Shown here: positions 35,032-45,050 of the stretch, piece by piece
How the letters are laid out: each line of letters starts with the position of its first letter
How positions within the stretch are numbered: position 1 is the first letter of the stretch
Assembly (NCBI GenBank): GCA_011503125.2
Contig: WWBZ02000073.1
Coordinates: 2,108,001-2,172,000, forward strand
DNA: 64,000 nt
Direction: 5' to 3'
DNA from: Botryosphaeria dothidea
Lineage: Eukaryota; Ascomycota; Dothideomycetes; Botryosphaeriales; Botryosphaeriaceae
Position numbers and translations under genes: made by a program
Notes under the pieces: model-generated
Databases searched by the model: none
Seen by the model: only the letters and a program-made list of their open reading frames with translations
Told to the model about the DNA's origin: nothing

Positions 35032-36706
35032 TCACCTAGCCTCGCGCCTGGCCCGTTCTCTAGCCTCTACATCTGCCATCTCCTCGCGCATGACTTCGTT
35101 GAACTGCTCCCACCCGTCCAGGTAGACATGGTGGCCAGCCTTCTTAATAATCAGAACTTTGGCGCTACCATTGTCCTTCTTTTTCTCCTCTTCCGTCTTG
35201 CCAGCAAGGACCTTCTCTTTTTCCTCTTTCATTTTTTGCTCTGCCGCAAAACCACCAGCAACATCCATCCAGTCGTTCTCCCCGTACATGAACACTACAG
35301 GGAGGCCGTTCTCTCGCTTCTTGTTGTTCGCTTTGGCGCTTGCATTGTCATCGTCGGGCAGCGGTCCAGCGTGTGGACCGAGGAGCTGCCTGCCGACACC
35401 GTGAATCCTGCGAATCAAGGGGCTACGGGCAAAAGCTCCTGGAGCTAGGACATATGCGAGCGCATATTCGCCGCTCCCTCTTTGTCGGAAAAGAGAGTAA
35501 GAGTAGTCATGCAGTGCTTGCGATTCTTCAGGGGGCAGATGCGAGAACCTGCGCGAGGTCCACCCGGATACCAGACGTGGTCCGAGTGGCCCTGACCATC
35601 GTACGAACGAGAATGGGCTGAAGTTGGCATCCCACAGATACGTCAGCCACTTTGGCAGTTGCCTTCTCACGGGCTTACCGTTCTCCTGCGGACCTGCTTT
35701 CGAGCGTGCATTCAAGAAATTATTATTGTCGCCCACGTTGACTGTCGACGGGTTGGAGCCCTGGGTCGTATTCTCCTGATCCTGAGTGAACTCGTTACCC
35801 ATAGTGGAGTCAGAGGGCTCTGGCATGTCAGAGTTCACAGCGTAGGGGTCCTCCGGAATGCCGACTGGGCTCGCCAGAATCAACTTGTTCAGGTGGCCAG
35901 GATACTTTAAAGCATATGCGACAGCCATGTAGCCTCCCAGGCTGTGACCAAGCAAGGTGAAGCGGTCGATGCCTTTCTTAATGCGCCACTCTTCAAGCGC
36001 ATCAATGAACCAGTTCTCTGCTTCAGAAATCTTGCCCTCACGATCTTTCGCATGGATCCTGAAAGGCGGACGACTGCTACGGCCCATGCCCAAGAGATCA
36101 AGTGCATAAAGCTTCCAGCCGGAGGCACGACTCAATCCCTCAAAGTTCTTGTAGAAGAAGCCGAGGCCGGCGCCGTATCCATGCAACATGACCAAGTTAT
36201 TCTCAGCGTCTTCTCCGATACGCTCGACGCTGAATTCGTTGAGGGCACGTTCCTTCCCTGCAAGCTCGACCAAATTGGAGTTCCACCGGCGTGGACCATA
36301 CGGATCAGTGACGGAATTGGTCGTGACTGGTTGTGCGTTATCGGCTGGGTTGCCTGAGATGTCCATGGACGAGGGAGAGGTGGAGGGAGGGGCGGAGCCA
36401 GTCTGAGTGTGAGTGGGAGGCTTCTGGAGATAGGGCACGAAGGAGAGCACATTGTGCTCGGTCACGGCGGGGGAGAGACCTGCCCACTGGGGATATTTAG
36501 TATACTCGTTAGGTTACCGGTGTTGTGGAGGAGCATACCCATTGACTGAAGCCTTCCTTGTAGCCGAGCGGGAACCACCCGCTGAAGCCTCGGCCATTGG
36601 GAGCGCCGGGAGGGACGCTGCCCTGCTGCCGTGCGCGCTGCGAGGCCAGAGGGCTCTGTTGGGTGCGGGAGCGAAATTCGTCGTCGCCGTTGGCGGATGT
36701 GGCCAT
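35032..36706 (-). CDS. Alpha/beta hydrolase of the ABHD5 (CGI-58)/Cld1-Ict1 family
   Basis: Two exons (36706-36539 and 36486-35032) give 540 residues. The N-terminal FPLGYKEGFSQWW spans the junction and is typical of the fungal family. Catalytic elements: oxyanion loop MLHGYGAGLGFFYKN, nucleophile elbow GHSLGGY with an intact Ser (ABHD5 itself has Asn here), an acid near GENDWMDV, and His in KKAGHHVYLDGW. Yeast members act as mitochondrial cardiolipin phospholipase (Cld1) or lysophosphatidic acyltransferase (Ict1). The presence of Ser predicts a hydrolase. Insertions rich in polar residues occur at residues about 275-330 and near the C terminus (Lys/Glu-rich). The gene is divergent from the Spo7-like gene, which also acts in phospholipid metabolism. 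Confidence 0.9.
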
Positions 36707-37181
36707 GGTGGCAGTATTGCGGTGCTGGCTATAAGGCAGCAGCGGAGGCAGCAGCGGAGATGCAACACGGAGAGCGGGCGTGGGGCAGAGAGAGCGCAAC
36801 TTCGGAGGATACGCGATGAAGGCAGCGAGCGGACGAGAAGGTGGATCGCATATGCGGCGGGAGTAGGCAGTAGAAATACGCGCGATCGGGCGGGTCGAGA
36901 CGAGGACGAGACGAACAGATGGGACCCGGGGGTGTGAGAGAGTGGTCTGGTGGCGGAGTTAGCGGAGAGAACAGCAGCTGAGCGGACAAATGACGCCGTC
37001 AGGCTGCGACACGGCGATGCGATGGGCCGAGTCAGTCTGTGCTTGCCGCCCGCCGCCCGCGCTGGCAGAGAGCTCCGTCCAACACGTACACAGACTGCGC
37101 CAACACCACACCACCGCCCTCTCCCCCATCCCTTCGTCGCCGTCCAGCCGACACGAACATGAAGCAGCCGCGATAGTAGCC
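36707..37181. promoter_or_regulatory. Shared divergent promoter of ABHD5-like and Spo7-like genes
   Basis: Only 475 bases separate two divergent start codons, so promoter elements are very likely shared. Frames that cross it are overlapping and low-complexity. No specific factor site was identified. Confidence 0.5.
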
Positions 37182-38513
37182 ATGTCCGAGTCGAAGCTCG
37201 ACCAGATCGTCAAGGGCGCTCCGCCGCCCTCTGTCACCGCCCCGCAGGTGGCCGCTGCCGCCCGCGACGTCCGCCCCGTCGACCCCACGAGCCTGCTGCC
37301 CTCGTCGCCCCCCCAGATCTATCTCAATCTGCTGATCCTCGAGGCCTCGCTGCGCGCCCAGTACCTGACCCTGCGCGCCCGCCGCCGCCAGAACACCTTC
37401 GTGCTGACCCTGCTCGCACTGTGGACCGCCTACTTTGGATATGCCCTGTTCCTGCGCCCTCGCGAGGACGGCACTGGCGTCGGCGGCAGTGTTTACTGGG
37501 TCGTCGATACGGGCGAGAAGCTGGCGTTCACCTCTGGAATTGTCACCGTCGTACTCTTCTGGGCCACAGGCCAGTGGGAGCGCGGCGTGCGCTGGCCGCG
37601 CCGTTGGGTTGCTGTCGCCAATCGCGGCCTGCGCAGCATGAATTGCAAGATTGTACTCATCAAGGCTTCTTGGTGGCGCGAAATGCTCAGCCATCTTAGC
37701 TTCCTCGTCCCGTACCAACTGTTCTTCCCCACCCCTGGCAGCAGCTATCACTACGTCGAGCCCGATAAGAAGGACCCGCGCACCCGCCTTGCCCACAACG
37801 ATCACGGATTGCTTGAGGAGGATGTAGCTCCCGGCGGAGACTACGTCAAGTTGCTGCTGTTGCCCAAGCCCTTCTCTGCCGATTTCCGCCAGAACTGGGA
37901 AATTTACCGCACCGAGTATTGGGAGAAGGAAAATGAACGCCGTGCCGAGCTGCGCCGACGCATCAAACAGCGTGAACGCGAGCTTGCTAAGCAGGAGGGT
38001 GGCTGGTTGTGGTGGACGGGTTGGCGTGGCTGGAATCATGCGAGAGGCTTAGCCCGCGGTGCAGACGTCGAGAAAACCCATCACCATCACCACCATGCCC
38101 ATGCCCACTCCGCCTCTCACCTGGAAGTCCCCAAAGACAAGAAGCGCCGCCCTTCAGTTGTTAAAGACCGCATGAGAGACAGGTCTCATTCGCGCTCGTC
38201 GTCACGAAGCACCACACCCACGCTCGATGCCGATGCTCAATTTGGTAGGGAAAGGCGGTGGAGTAACAGCACCACTGGCAGCACCACCAACACCGAACGA
38301 CGCAAGAAAAAGCCCACCAGTGGACTCGCGAAGCCCTCTCGTTTGACGCCGTCGAATTCTGTGTCGAGGCCCAAGACCCCTAACTCGGACTCCGATGCAA
38401 TGCCAGCCTTTTCCAAACGCGCCAGCACCATGAGCACTGTCAGCACGGATAGTGATCGCTCGGCCACGCTCACGCCAGATGAAAGAAGTGGATCCGCCAC
38501 TCCTTTGGTGTAG
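37182..38513 (+). CDS. Spo7-like regulatory subunit of the Nem1-Spo7 phosphatase
   Basis: Intronless; started at MSESKLDQIVKGAPPP, 443 residues. The frame extends upstream but the family starts here. Spo7 binds Nem1 in the nuclear/ER membrane; the complex dephosphorylates the lipin Pah1 and so sets triacylglycerol and phospholipid levels. Visible: the conserved SSPPQIYLNLLILEASLR, two membrane segments (TFVLTLLALWTAYFGYALFL and LAFTSGIVTVVLFWATGQW), and the family block GLRSMNCKIVLI and HLSFLVPYQLFF. The body extends to about residue 290. A fungal-specific, disordered Ser/Thr-rich tail of about 150 residues follows, beginning with a His-rich run (HHHHHHAHAH), and holds many SP/TP sites. The tail looks like a phosphorylation target. 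The family assignment is firm; the tail is variable. Confidence 0.9.
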   Translation: MSESKLDQIVKGAPPPSVTAPQVAAAARDVRPVDPTSLLPSSPPQIYLNLLILEASLRAQYLTLRARRRQNTFVLTLLALWTAYFGYALFLRPREDGTGVGGSVYWVVDTGEKLAFTSGIVTVVLFWATGQWERGVRWPRRWVAVANRGLRSMNCKIVLIKASWWREMLSHLSFLVPYQLFFPTPGSSYHYVEPDKKDPRTRLAHNDHGLLEEDVAPGGDYVKLLLLPKPFSADFRQNWEIYRTEYWEKENERRAELRRRIKQRERELAKQEGGWLWWTGWRGWNHARGLARGADVEKTHHHHHHAHAHSASHLEVPKDKKRRPSVVKDRMRDRSHSRSSSRSTTPTLDADAQFGRERRWSNSTTGSTTNTERRKKKPTSGLAKPSRLTPSNSVSRPKTPNSDSDAMPAFSKRASTMSTVSTDSDRSATLTPDERSGSATPLV

Positions 38514-38803
38514 GTATCCTCAATGGTTAGGCATAGATGTTTTGTAGGTTATGAAGTTGCATCTCTCAAGAAAATTATACTGCCTCAGATGTATATTTGT
38601 TTGTCCGCGTGCGCCGGCTGAGACACCCTTCTTAGTCTCCTCTCTGCTCCATGATCGCCCGTTTGTATTCCCTCTCTTTGCTACCTTGTGTTCACAGTGG
38701 ACCTACGCTGTTGCTTTCGACGAAAGTCACAAAGCATATCACCGTTGCTCTAACAGCGCCACCACCTGGGCATCCGCTCCGGATGCATGGTTGATCTAGA
38801 TGC

Positions 38804-39541
38804 CTAGATAATTGCACCTCCACCCATTCTCGGCCCATCCTGCTGGGCCCCATTCGCGTGATGTTGCTGTGGCGGGGGCGTCTTTGAGTTTCCGTCGTGT
38901 GTTCCATCATCTGTCTGACCCCAAGGAAGCTTCCCTCCTCCATAGACCCTAGTCTTCTTGCTCGGCTCATTCGCTCCTTCGTTATCCTTCCCACCATTCA
39001 TCACAGGCAAAGCGACTGCCCTGACGGTTTTGCTCGGATGAAGGGGTACCGGGTCGTGGTGCACGGTGTACACCGCAGTACGTCGAATGGCGTTGCTGGG
39101 GATGCTGCTCTTCCTTGCATCTCCCTGGCCGCGACCACGACGCATTCGGCTCAAGAAGCTCTTCCAATCCCAGCTGACGCCACGATCGTTCCTTCCGTCA
39201 TCATCATTATTGGAAGTTGACGTCCAAGTCGGTGGACTGGTCAGAGGGCTGTCGGGCGCGACTGGCCACCCGCGCAGCCGACAGTACCAGTGCCACTGGC
39301 GCGGAGGCTTGAAGTAGGCGATGATGTAGATGGTGAGCGCAGTGGCGGCAAGGAATGCGATGAGGTAGGTGACGACAACTATCGTGTCCATTTCGTCTTC
39401 TTCCGCGGGCGGATCATTGCGGCGAACGTGACTCTTGTATACAGCTAGGAGGGGTGACATGTTCTCGTCGGAAAACTGAATGAAGATTGATTTATGACGT
39501 TTGGTCTTTTGTGCTGGACAAGGGGGTTTCGGCATCATCAT
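38804..39541 (-). CDS. Unrecognised single-pass membrane protein
   Basis: Intronless, 245 codons. The first 50 residues are polar, then comes one hydrophobic helix (IVVVTYLIAFLAATALTIYI), a short aromatic stretch (PPRQWHWYCRLRGWPV) and a long disordered basic/Ser-rich tail. No signal peptide precedes the helix, so this is a type II or III membrane protein. Later in-frame ATGs (residues 28 and 51) could also be used. The gene converges on the Spo7-like gene. No family recognised. Confidence 0.6.
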   Translation of the reverse strand: MMMPKPPCPAQKTKRHKSIFIQFSDENMSPLLAVYKSHVRRNDPPAEEDEMDTIVVVTYLIAFLAATALTIYIIAYFKPPRQWHWYCRLRGWPVAPDSPLTSPPTWTSTSNNDDDGRNDRGVSWDWKSFLSRMRRGRGQGDARKSSIPSNAIRRTAVYTVHHDPVPLHPSKTVRAVALPVMNGGKDNEGANEPSKKTRVYGGGKLPWGQTDDGTHDGNSKTPPPQQHHANGAQQDGPRMGGGAII

Positions 39542-40593
39542 GGTATTTGGCAGTGTTTATACCTTCCAATCAAGCCCCTGGTGCCTCAGCTCTTTTTTTG
39601 CAAAGGTCTTGAATTCTTGTGTCAAAAACTACCTTTGACTATAGAAATCTCAGCATCGAACAAGCTCGTCAAGCTCTACAGTTTTAGAATTCACAATAGC
39701 GAGGGAAGAGCTTGGTCATGACGGCGATCACAGTGCTAAAACTGGGGATCAACTCAAGATTTCTTACAATGGCCTATGTGCCAGGACCTTCCCAGTCAAC
39801 GAATGAAGTCACTACCCCCGACCAAGCCACTTTTTTTGAGGGCGCACATTCTGGGCTGTGCGTATAATTGTCTTATAGCAGAAAGAACCCTCTCAGCCAC
39901 GGGCAGCAAGACCTCAATAGGTCTACAATAAAGACAGTCTGTGCAGAACACATGTTTCAGCCTTTCCCAGCTCGACCCAAGTCGCTAAACTTAGCTACAG
40001 GATACAGAGATGTGCTGCTGCCGCCGACGGCTAGCAGCTTCCGATTTCGATCAATCTCGTGAGGCGTGGAAGTAGCCATCCAGACGCAATTATACATTAC
40101 ATAGCATTTTCGATGAAGACGCTATCGTTACGATAGCTTCGACTTCCTGATTTCGACTGGGCCTCTGTCTGGCCTGACAGTAGCGATGTCGTATTCGGCT
40201 ACGGTATTTCCAGACGTGATAGAGTGGCCCCACCGTTTAACTATCGTATCAGCGGGTGGCTACTGCGCGATTGGGGAAGCCGTCAGGGTGGATCCACCAG
40301 ATCCATGTAGATCATGCGTCACGTTATTCGTGCGTCCATACATGCGAGTAGGAAGTCATGATCACGAAGCAAGTAACATCATGAGGGAGAATTATTGAAA
40401 GTAGCAGGTGATTATGGTATTGATTATACGCCAGAGCATGTGGGTAATACAGAGTCCGTAGACTGAATGTAGCATTGACATGAGAGCCAATGGCCCACCA
40501 TTGTCATGCTACATGTTTGCTCATCCATCCGTGAAACCGTAACATCGAAAGACCCATGAAGAGAACCGCATGACATCAGCCATACATGGATAT
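39542..40593. other. Intergenic region with no gene
   Basis: About 1.05 kb of moderate AT content, containing only short frames. It includes a perfect small palindrome, GCTATCGTTACGATAGC (40121-40137), of unknown significance. Confidence 0.5.
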
Positions 40594-41097
40594 TTACAAA
40601 AGACCGACGACAGCAAGGGCACCACCGAGAAGACCACCAATGGCGGGAACAGTGACAGCGTTGGCGGCACCGGTGGCGGAGGAGGCGGCCGAGGAGGCAG
40701 CCGAAGAAGCCGAGCCGGCAGCCGAGCTAGCACGGCTACTGGCAGAAGAGGCGGCCGAGGAAGCGGAAGCGCCTGCAGAGCCGGTGGCAGAGGAGAGAGC
40801 AGAGCCGGCGGCCGAAGTAGCGGAAGAAACCTCGGAGCCAATGCTGGAGGTAACAGAAGCCAGCTCGGAAGAGAGGCTGGAAGCGAGAGGACCGGTGGCG
40901 GTGCCAGCGGCCGACGTCAAGCTGCCGACGACGGAAGAGGCATCAGAGGCGAGAGAGCTGCCGACGCTTGAGAGATCGCTGGGGAGCGCTGTGGCGCCGC
41001 TGGCAATCTCGGACGTGATGGAGGAGACGAGGGAGCCGACGTCCTGGGCAGCAGCCAGGGAGGCAAGGCCGGTGACAGCAATGGCGGTGAAACGCAT
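40594..41097 (-). CDS. Ser/Ala-rich secreted, probably GPI-anchored cell-surface protein
   Basis: Intronless, 167 residues. A signal peptide MRFTAIAVTGLASLAAAQ is followed by about 120 residues made almost entirely of Ser, Ala, Gly and Thr in loosely repeated SSAASSA-type units. These should be heavily O-mannosylated. The C terminus VPAIGGLLGGALAVVGLL is a GPI-attachment tail with a small-residue omega site just before it (around TGAAN). There is no CFEM or other cysteine module. Such proteins coat the wall or plasma membrane. Function beyond that cannot be inferred, and the codon repetition means its length may vary between strains. Confidence 0.8.
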   Translation of the reverse strand: MRFTAIAVTGLASLAAAQDVGSLVSSITSEIASGATALPSDLSSVGSSLASDASSVVGSLTSAAGTATGPLASSLSSELASVTSSIGSEVSSATSAAGSALSSATGSAGASASSAASSASSRASSAAGSASSAASSAASSATGAANAVTVPAIGGLLGGALAVVGLL

Positions 41098-42293
41098 GGT
41101 GAAAGATTGGCTTAATGTTGTCTGCGTAGGTGTGTCAGCAGATGATGGATGACAATTGCCGGGGTGGATAGTCTGACTCTCTGGTGATGTGGAAGTGAGA
41201 GGCGCTGTAGAGGGAGCTTGGCACAGAAGCAGGCTTCGAGAAAAGTTCAGAGATGTTGGGTGATGAGCGGAGAGGTTCAGGAGAAAGGAGGCGTTATTAT
41301 TATAGGGAGCTGCTCCCCAGGAGCTACGTAATCAGGCTGACTGCTGCCGTGCGCGAAACAAGGTGGCCGCAGCGGTAGCGGTTGCCTTGGCGGGAAGCAG
41401 CCATGACGACGGGCAGCCAACACGAGACGCGCTACGCAGCGAGCCAAGCCGGCCCGGCAGCGCTGGTTCCTGACAGCATCAAACAAACTGCGGGGGATGG
41501 AAGCCCATCACCTCATCGTGCCTTCCTGCGTAAGGCCATCGCCGCTTCTATTGCCCAAAGTAGCGCTGACGGTAGCCCTCCGCCCCGAAGCCGCCGTTTG
41601 TGCGAGCCTCCAAGCCTCAATGCGTGTTGCGTGGCGGCTGGCAGGGCGACAAATGCGACGGATGCGTCCACACAAAGAGCCAACAGCATCGCCACCCGGA
41701 CTCGCTCCTGCACAGTGCGAGGAACACGGCCGGCCGTCGGACCCCTTTGCCTGGCGCGTGCTCGCCCTGGCTCTGCATCCTGACTGATGCCTGGGCGCAC
41801 AGCCTGGCCGGCGTCGTTGCGTGTTGGCTGCGCTCTGGGGGCGAGAGCGAGAGACGGCGTGACGGGACGGGAGAGGTGAGGTTCCAGTTCCGCCTCTCCC
41901 TTGAGGTTTGTCTGCAGATCTTGGTCACGTGCGCGGCTTTGCGGCACGGCCGGTCCCAGAGCTGCATGTCATTCCGCGCCTCCCGGCTCGAGCATCAGCT
42001 TCTCTTGCTTTTGCTCGCATTCAACCCGATTCCAAAGCGAGCTGCGAACATTGCCGCACTGCAACACCCGCCCATGCGTGGATGCCCCCGGGCCAACAGC
42101 TCCACAAATTGCCCTCATCTCCACCCCTGCTCAACCAATCTCTCTCGTCGCTCTCATGTGCATAAAGGATCCGACGGCCGGAACCCTGACGCTCCATCGC
42201 TTCAGCCCCGATCCGCCAGCAGCAACCTTATGTCAGCCGTGGCGCAGCACAAGATCCACGGCGTCATCCTTGCCAGCTTGCTCGTCATTCGCG
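41098..42293. other. GC-rich intergenic region
   Basis: About 1.2 kb upstream of the Ser/Ala-rich gene. Frames of up to 237 codons occur on both strands in the GC-rich part (41.4-42.3 kb), but they overlap and have no conserved features. A TATA-like AT stretch lies near 41290-41302. Confidence 0.5.
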
Positions 42294-43637
42294 TCATCCG
42301 CCGTCTCGGATAACGCCATGCGTGTCTTCCTTCCGTGTGACGCTGCTGTCCTCGCTGTCCTCGTACTCCTCTTCCAGACCGAGCCGTTCCCGGATTTGTG
42401 TTCGCATCCTTTTTTCCAATGCTTCCGCTTGTTGGTCATTGGCCATTTCAGCTAATTCGCTGTCGTCCGTGTCGCTGAAGCATTCGTACTCCTCGTCCTC
42501 CGCTGTCCACGCTATTTTGGTCGCTTTGCGGAGCCCCAGAACCTTGGGTATGCGAAAGTCGAATCCGCTGCGGTTTTCAACTTGGTGCCAGAAGTCATTC
42601 GTCCACAGAGCTTCTATCCAGGCCATTGGAATTGCATAGCTCGTCATGTATGGCCGACTGCTTGGCGCTCGCTCCTGTCCTTCCTGGCTGAACGGATGCG
42701 GCCACTTGGTCACACTTATTCCGAACTGCATGTTCAGCCCATCGCCGATTCCGTCAATGTGTCCACCAAAGACGAATGATTCCCATGCTCGGCTAAGCTC
42801 ACATCGCCGCTGATCCATGAAAAACGGTTCGATCTTGATTCGGATCTCATCCTGCAGGTGTCGCTCATCGTAAGCGCTCACCGCGTTGTTGAACACATGA
42901 CATAGTTCATGCACTAGGTTCTTTGCAAGGTGGAATGAGGCCCGCGTTATTGATGCATCGGTTGGCCAGTCTGTGGGGCTCGGTATACACCCACGAGTGG
43001 GTGCTCCACCAGAGGCGTATTGGCGAAGGAGACGCAGGTACCTATCGCTGATTCTCGAGATTGAGCTATGTGTCAAGGGAAAGAATCCGGGGCTCTAGAT
43101 CAGATCCGTAGTAGCGTCTGCGTTGATCAGGGTCGCTTCCTCGACGAATCTGAATCTGTGAAGGTTTGTAAGATTGACAAATGCCTCCCAAAGTCTGACC
43201 TTCTCTAGATAGGTAAGTTCGCGGTCAACCAAGTCGATGCGGTCGCAATGATGTCCGTACATGGCTCTGAGCCCATCGGTTCGGACATGATGCCGAGATC
43301 TCAATAGAGCGTGCCAGAATGATAGGAAACGCAGCGAAACCAGGAGCTTGCTCGCAAGTTGTAAGGAAGGTTGCAATAGCGCAAAATCTTCATTGCTGGG
43401 GTAAATCCACTGTGACCTGTGAAATAGTGGATGAATTGGGTTAGAATTAATCCTCAGGTCGTTGTTGAACCTGGGGCTTAAATCGATGTATCCGCCAGCA
43501 CGCAGCTCATTGAAGGAAATTTTGTCGAGCCATAAAGTTTGCGGTGAGTGCTGTACTACCGGAAATGCCATGTCAACGCTTGTTCTTCTGGCCAGAATCC
43601 TTTGGGTAGCACGTAAAATTTCGCTGTTCAAGTCCAT
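42294..43637 (-). CDS. Zincin-like fungal protein with HELCH motif and an in-frame TAG
   Basis: Two long segments (43637-43098 and 43094-42294) are in the same frame, interrupted only by a TAG at 43097-43095. The C-terminal part carries NLVHELCHVF (42911-42897), an HExxH metallopeptidase helix. It is followed by IEPFFMDQRRCELSRAWESFVFGG, which supplies the Glu-rich third-ligand region seen in a fungal group of putative zincins. The stop can be explained by a 51-base phase-0 intron (43145-43095, starting GTCGAG and ending CTAG), whose last three bases are exactly that TAG. Otherwise it is a nonsense mutation. If spliced, the product is about 430 residues with an acidic C terminus. Family assignment comes from the HExxH plus EPFF...E pattern; function unknown. 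Confidence 0.68.
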
Positions 43638-43968
43638 GTCCTGCAGGGTCAGTCACATATAATGATGTCTGATGATCTTTCAAGGGTCGAATATACACAA
43701 TAAATTCTTTGTACACACATCACAATGCTGGTGCCACCGGTCTCTGTTCTTTCAGATATCCCAGATGCGGAAATACTGGCCTTTGTCGAGCTCACTAATT
43801 CGCCAGGCTTCGAAGCGGGATGTGCTGGAGAGATTCCGCAAAGAGTGGGGATGACGTGTCTGTCACTGCGGTGGGAAAGTCACGGGATAATCGCATCTTT
43901 CTTGCAATCACAGAAGACGGTCAACAAAGACGATACAGATACCATTTTGCTTATTTACCTTTGGTGTT
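43638..43968. other. Spacer, nothing recognised
   Basis: About 330 bases upstream of the zincin-like gene and downstream of the next minus-strand gene. Short plus-strand frames here run into the neighbouring gene antisense and are not credible. Confidence 0.4.
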
Positions 43969-44817
43969 TCAACCGTACATAGAATTCCTCGTGGCGGTTC
44001 GGGGTGTTCGGCCTGAACTGCTGGTTGAACAGGTACTGGAACCGCCCGAGCTTTTACGCCTTTCGTCGCTCCGAGCAAGAGCCTCCCACGATGAACCTGA
44101 TTTTCTGTAATGGTGCATGGTGAAGTATTCGTCCGGACTGCTGTTGGGGCACTCTGGGGCGTTCGGGGTGCGAGCGCGGCTCTGGACGGGCGACATCCGT
44201 ATGGCCTCTGGACTCCATGAGAAGCGTTGGCTTCCACCGGTAAGCGATCTCTGATGTCTCCTATGTTTGTCGGGAAGGGCGGTGGGAAGCTCGAGTCTTG
44301 AGTTCATGCCGATCCACAGGGCCTCCTCTTCCCCATCGCCGGACATACGCCAGCCGCCTATACCCTCAAAATCTCGGTTGGGTCCAGCGGTGCTGACGAG
44401 GGAGGCAAAACTCTCGCTCTTGGTGGGAGGGCGGCGAGGGAAAGGCTGATCAGCGGCAAGAAGGCTGGCGGCACTGCTTCGACGACGGCGGTGATGACGG
44501 GTGGGCGTCGAGTGTCCAGACGAGGCTCGAGAGCGATGCTTGTTGGCGAGGGCGGCGTTGTTTGTGGCGAAGAGCCAGCTGTGGATAAGGGCGACGCCGA
44601 GTTCGAAATAGACGATGGACACGCGAATCAGCAGGGTCCCGACTGCAAGTGAGGTGGTGAGAACAGCAAGTGCGACCAGCGGCAACGAAGCCACTATCAG
44701 GGCAGGAGGAGCGAGGAGATAAAGCGGGTTGAACATGGCGGCATGCGGAGGGTCTGCAGCGACAGCAGCAGCGGCGGCAGCGGGCGCGGCGACGGCGGAC
44801 ACAGCATGGTGCGGCAC
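43969..44817 (-). CDS. Unrecognised fungal membrane protein with disordered tail
   Basis: Intronless, 282 codons. The N terminus is Ala/Pro-rich, followed by two or three adjacent hydrophobic segments (residues about 30-85, PLYLLAPPALIVASLPLVAL, TTSLAVGTLLIRVSIVYFEL, GVALIHSWLF). The remaining 200 residues are Ser/Arg-rich and disordered, with RRRRSS and several SP motifs. The opening Met could also be the later MFNPLYLL. Proteins with this layout are widespread but uncharacterised in filamentous ascomycetes. Its start lies 234 bases from the divergent TatD-like gene. Confidence 0.65.
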   Translation of the reverse strand: MPHHAVSAVAAPAAAAAAVAADPPHAAMFNPLYLLAPPALIVASLPLVALAVLTTSLAVGTLLIRVSIVYFELGVALIHSWLFATNNAALANKHRSRASSGHSTPTRHHRRRRSSAASLLAADQPFPRRPPTKSESFASLVSTAGPNRDFEGIGGWRMSGDGEEEALWIGMNSRLELPTALPDKHRRHQRSLTGGSQRFSWSPEAIRMSPVQSRARTPNAPECPNSSPDEYFTMHHYRKSGSSWEALARSDERRKSSGGSSTCSTSSSGRTPRTATRNSMYG

Positions 44818-45050
44818 AGATATGTCAAAGTACGTCGCACCGTGAGGGGAAAAGACACGGCGCTGGAGGCGGCGCGGTCCGTCGTCCGGGGGAGCTGCCT
44901 GGGGCCGCCAGGCATGTGATGATGATCGGTGGCCGGCCGGAGTCTACTCGTTACTTAAGACGTCATTCTTCAGCGACGCAGCAATTTCCTCGAGCACCGC
45001 GACGCATTGCTGAGCCCTCAACCTGACCACACACCCTCAACAATACCACC

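Noticed and set aside
37032..38039. A 335-codon frame antisense to the Spo7-like gene
   Set aside because: The sense strand is a clear Spo7 family protein; the antisense product has no features.
41600..42313. A 237-codon plus-strand frame between the Ser/Ala-rich and zincin genes
   Set aside because: Cys/His/Arg-rich, no conserved motif, with overlapping minus-strand frames of similar quality.
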